From: an uncultured Christensenellaceae bacterium
GTDB taxonomy: Bacteria > Bacillota > Clostridia > Christensenellales > UBA3700
Reading direction: 5' to 3'
Length of the DNA stretch: 64,000 nt
Assembly (NCBI GenBank): GCA_944380355.1
Contig: CALWHJ010000001.1
Location: 62,001-126,000 of the forward strand
Shown: in pieces, positions 62,104 through 64,000 of the stretch
How the letters are laid out: each line of letters begins with the position of its first letter
Position numbering within the stretch: the stretch's first letter is position 1
Notes under the pieces: model-generated
The model's database searches: none
The model's input: only the letters and a program-made list of their open reading frames with translations
Told to the model about the DNA's origin: nothing
Made by a program: the position numbers and the translations under genes

Positions 62104-63927
62104 ATGAAAAGACAAGACGTAAGAAACATAGCTATTATCGCACACGTTGACCACGGCAAAACTACCCTCGTAGACCAACTTCTCCGCCAAAACGGAATTT
62201 TCAGAACAAACGAAGCGGTAGTTGACAGAGTTATGGACAACGGCGATATCGAAAGAGAAAGAGGCATTACCATACTTGCAAAAAATACCGCAGTGCACTA
62301 CAAAGGCACTAAAATCAATATTATCGACACCCCCGGACACGCGGACTTCGGCGGCGAGGTAGAACGTATTCTTTCGATGGTCGACGGCGTACTTCTGCTT
62401 GTTGACGCGGTAGAAGGCTGTATGCCTCAGACGAGATACGTGCTCAAAAAGGCTTTGGGGCTCAACAAAAAAGCCGTAGTCGTAATCAACAAGGTAGACA
62501 GAGGCGGCGACCCTAATCAGGTAATTGACCAGCTTATAGATTTGTTTATCGAGCTCGGCGCAAACGATGACCAGCTGGATTTCGTAACCGTTATGGCAAG
62601 CGCAAAACAAGGTTGGGCAAGTCTTAAGGTGGGAGAAGTCGGCAAGGATATGACTCCCCTTCTCGACACCATACTCGAACAAATTCCCTGTCCCGAGGGC
62701 GACCCCGACGACGGATTGCAAGCAATAATGTGCAATATCGACTATGACGAATATATCGGCAGAATAGGTATAGGAAGAATTGTCAGAGGAACTATTCGAA
62801 GCGGTCAGCAAGCTATAATCTGCCATACCGACGGAAAAACGGAACAAGCCAAGATAACAAAACTCTATCAATTCGAAGGTCTTAAGCGCGTAGAGTGCGA
62901 GCAAGGAAGTATCGGCGACATAGTAGCTATAAGCGGCGTAGACGACCTCAACATAGGCGAAACGATTTGCGACCTCAACAAAGTCGAGGCTTTGCCTTTC
63001 GTCAAGATAGACGAGCCTACCCTCTCGATGCTCTTTATGGTCAATGACTCTCCTTTTGCCGGAAAGGAAGGCAAATACGTTACGTCCAGACACCTAAGAG
63101 CAAGACTCTTCAAAGAAGTACAGACCAACGTATCAATGAGAGTGGAAGAAACGGATTCTGCGGACTGCTTCAAGGTCTACGGAAGAGGCGAATTGCATCT
63201 TTCCATTCTTATCGAAACAATGAGAAGAGAGGGCTACGAATTTCAGGTATCCCGTCCTAAGGTTATCTTCAAGACGATAGACGGCGTAAAGTGCGAGCCT
63301 GTCGAAGAACTCGTAGTTGACGTACCCGAAGATTACGTAGGCGTAGTAATGAACAAGATAGGCGCAAGAAAAGGCGACCTCAAAAATATGACTCCCGACG
63401 GAAGAGGCGGAACAAAACTCGAATTCGATATTCCCGCCAGATGCCTTATAGGTTACAGAAGCGAGATGCTCACCGACACGAGAGGTTTCGGCGTAATGAC
63501 TCACGTATTCAAAGGCTACGAGCCTTACAAGGGCGATATCCAGGAGCGCAACCGCGGCTCGCTGGTCGCGTGGGAAGACGGCACAACGACTTCTTACGGA
63601 CTATTCAACGCACAGGAACGTGCTACCCTCTTTGTGGGCGCAGGCGTCAACGTATACCAAGGTATGATTGTCGGCGTAAACTCGCGTGAAGACGACCTCG
63701 TAGTCAACGTGTGCAAGAAAAAGCAGCTCACCAACAACCGTGCAAGCGGCAGCGAAGACGCTCTCAAACTCATACCGCCCACAATACTTTCTCTCGAACA
63801 ATGCCTCGAGTTTATCGCCGACGACGAACTTGTCGAAGTAACGCCCAAGAGTATAAGACTGAGAAAAACAATCCTTTCCAAAGAACAGCGTGCAAAACTC
63901 GCCGCTAAGGAAAAGAAAAATTCATAA
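62104..63927 (+). CDS. typA: GTP-binding protein TypA/BipA
   Basis: 607 residues. G1 AHVDHGKTT near 13-21, [11 protein letters not shown] near 74-84, NKVDRGG near 130, then EF-G-like domains III and V and the TypA-specific C-terminal domain. Ribosome-associated GTPase involved in 50S assembly and stress growth. AAAGGA precedes ATG 62104. Its leader contains the palindromic element. Confidence 0.97.
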   Translation: MKRQDVRNIAIIAHVDHGKTTLVDQLLRQNGIFRTNEAVVDRVMDNGDIERERGITILAKNTAVHYKGTKINIIDTPGHADFGGEVERILSMVDGVLLLVDAVEGCMPQTRYVLKKALGLNKKAVVVINKVDRGGDPNQVIDQLIDLFIELGANDDQLDFVTVMASAKQGWASLKVGEVGKDMTPLLDTILEQIPCPEGDPDDGLQAIMCNIDYDEYIGRIGIGRIVRGTIRSGQQAIICHTDGKTEQAKITKLYQFEGLKRVECEQGSIGDIVAISGVDDLNIGETICDLNKVEALPFVKIDEPTLSMLFMVNDSPFAGKEGKYVTSRHLRARLFKEVQTNVSMRVEETDSADCFKVYGRGELHLSILIETMRREGYEFQVSRPKVIFKTIDGVKCEPVEELVVDVPEDYVGVVMNKIGARKGDLKNMTPDGRGGTKLEFDIPARCLIGYRSEMLTDTRGFGVMTHVFKGYEPYKGDIQERNRGSLVAWEDGTTTSYGLFNAQERATLFVGAGVNVYQGMIVGVNSREDDLVVNVCKKKQLTNNRASGSEDALKLIPPTILSLEQCLEFIADDELVEVTPKSIRLRKTILSKEQRAKLAAKEKKNS

Positions 63928-63943
63928 CTAAAAAATAAAATAT

Positions 63944-63977
63944 AAAGAGACCGTCCTTAAGAGCGGTCTCTTGTTTA
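63944..63977 (+). terminator. typA terminator
   Basis: AGAGACCG / CGGTCTCT stem with a 10-nt loop and TGTTT tail, about 19 nt after the stop. Confidence 0.85.
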
Positions 63978-64000
63978 TTGATTTGATTGATTACTTCTTT

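Noticed and set aside
61902-62273. Minus-strand frame across the typA leader
   Set aside because: Opposite typA and its leader element; no start signal.

Overview
The window looks like chromosome of a Gram-positive, low-to-moderate GC Clostridia-type member of the Bacillota. The support is the gene content and the order of conserved blocks also known from Bacillus/Clostridium: yqfC-yqfD-phoH-pgpH; comM-dprA-topA-trmFO-hslVU; plsX-rnc | smc-ftsY-ylxM-ffh-rpsP-khpA-rimM-trmD; and the ylbM (tmcAL) / ylbJ / rsmD / coaD / rpmF neighbourhood. The mother-cell sporulation genes yqfC, yqfD and ylbJ, two of them behind sigma-E-like promoters, point to a spore-former or a recent descendant of one. I see no rRNA, tRNA, CRISPR array, prophage or insertion sequence. 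The species cannot be fixed from the sequence alone.

Layout. 1-3.5 kb: sporulation/phoH/pgpH operon, minus strand, with pgpH cut by the window edge. 3.6-12.1 kb: dnaB, pepF, an orphan PTS EIIC-like permease, a DtxR/MntR-type metal regulator between two membrane proteins of unknown function, a 48-aa zinc ribbon, hemW. 12.2-15.5 kb: lepA, divergent from a LUD-domain protein and a glycerophosphodiesterase. 15.6-17.8 kb: iscR-iscS-iscU and a 45-aa protein, with a clear Rrf2-type operator over the iscR promoter. 18 kb: an orphan XRE repressor with two 17-bp operators, one inside a strong promoter that faces a gene-free region. 18.6-32.5 kb: glyA, hisS-aspS-tcdA, a sugar-phosphate isomerase-like protein, hslVU, trmFO, topA, dprA, comM. 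32.6-34.8 kb: a lipobox/CBM-like/polytopic (GT-C-like) protein. 35-42.8 kb: rplS, yraN, rnhB, rbgA, DUF1292, trmD, rimM, khpA, rpsP, ffh, ylxM, ftsY. 42.9-49.6 kb: smc, a Lys/Ala-rich Cys-motif protein, rnc, plsX, rpmF. 49.7-52 kb: pta-ackA. 52-59 kb: tmcAL, ylbJ, a coiled-coil protein, an rsmD-coaD fusion, 5-formyl-THF cyclo-ligase, an aconitase-type hydratase. 59-64 kb: a DUF2156 protein, a small membrane protein, rdgB, yfcE, and typA behind a palindromic leader.

How it works together: most genes are housekeeping for translation (tRNA modification, ribosome assembly, SRP targeting), replication and chromosome upkeep, Fe-S assembly and acetate metabolism. The most unusual points are: (1) an in-frame RsmD-CoaD fusion; (2) a PgpH without its extracytoplasmic sensor domain; (3) a roughly 162-bp palindromic, MITE-like element forming the typA leader, with fragments near rplS; (4) an XRE-controlled promoter with no protein gene downstream; (5) several strong promoters placed so that the mRNA would start at or just before the start codon; (6) an intrinsic terminator directly in front of a trmD that lacks a ribosome binding site. 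No clear new defence or mobile system was found; items 3 and 4 are the best candidates for something undescribed.
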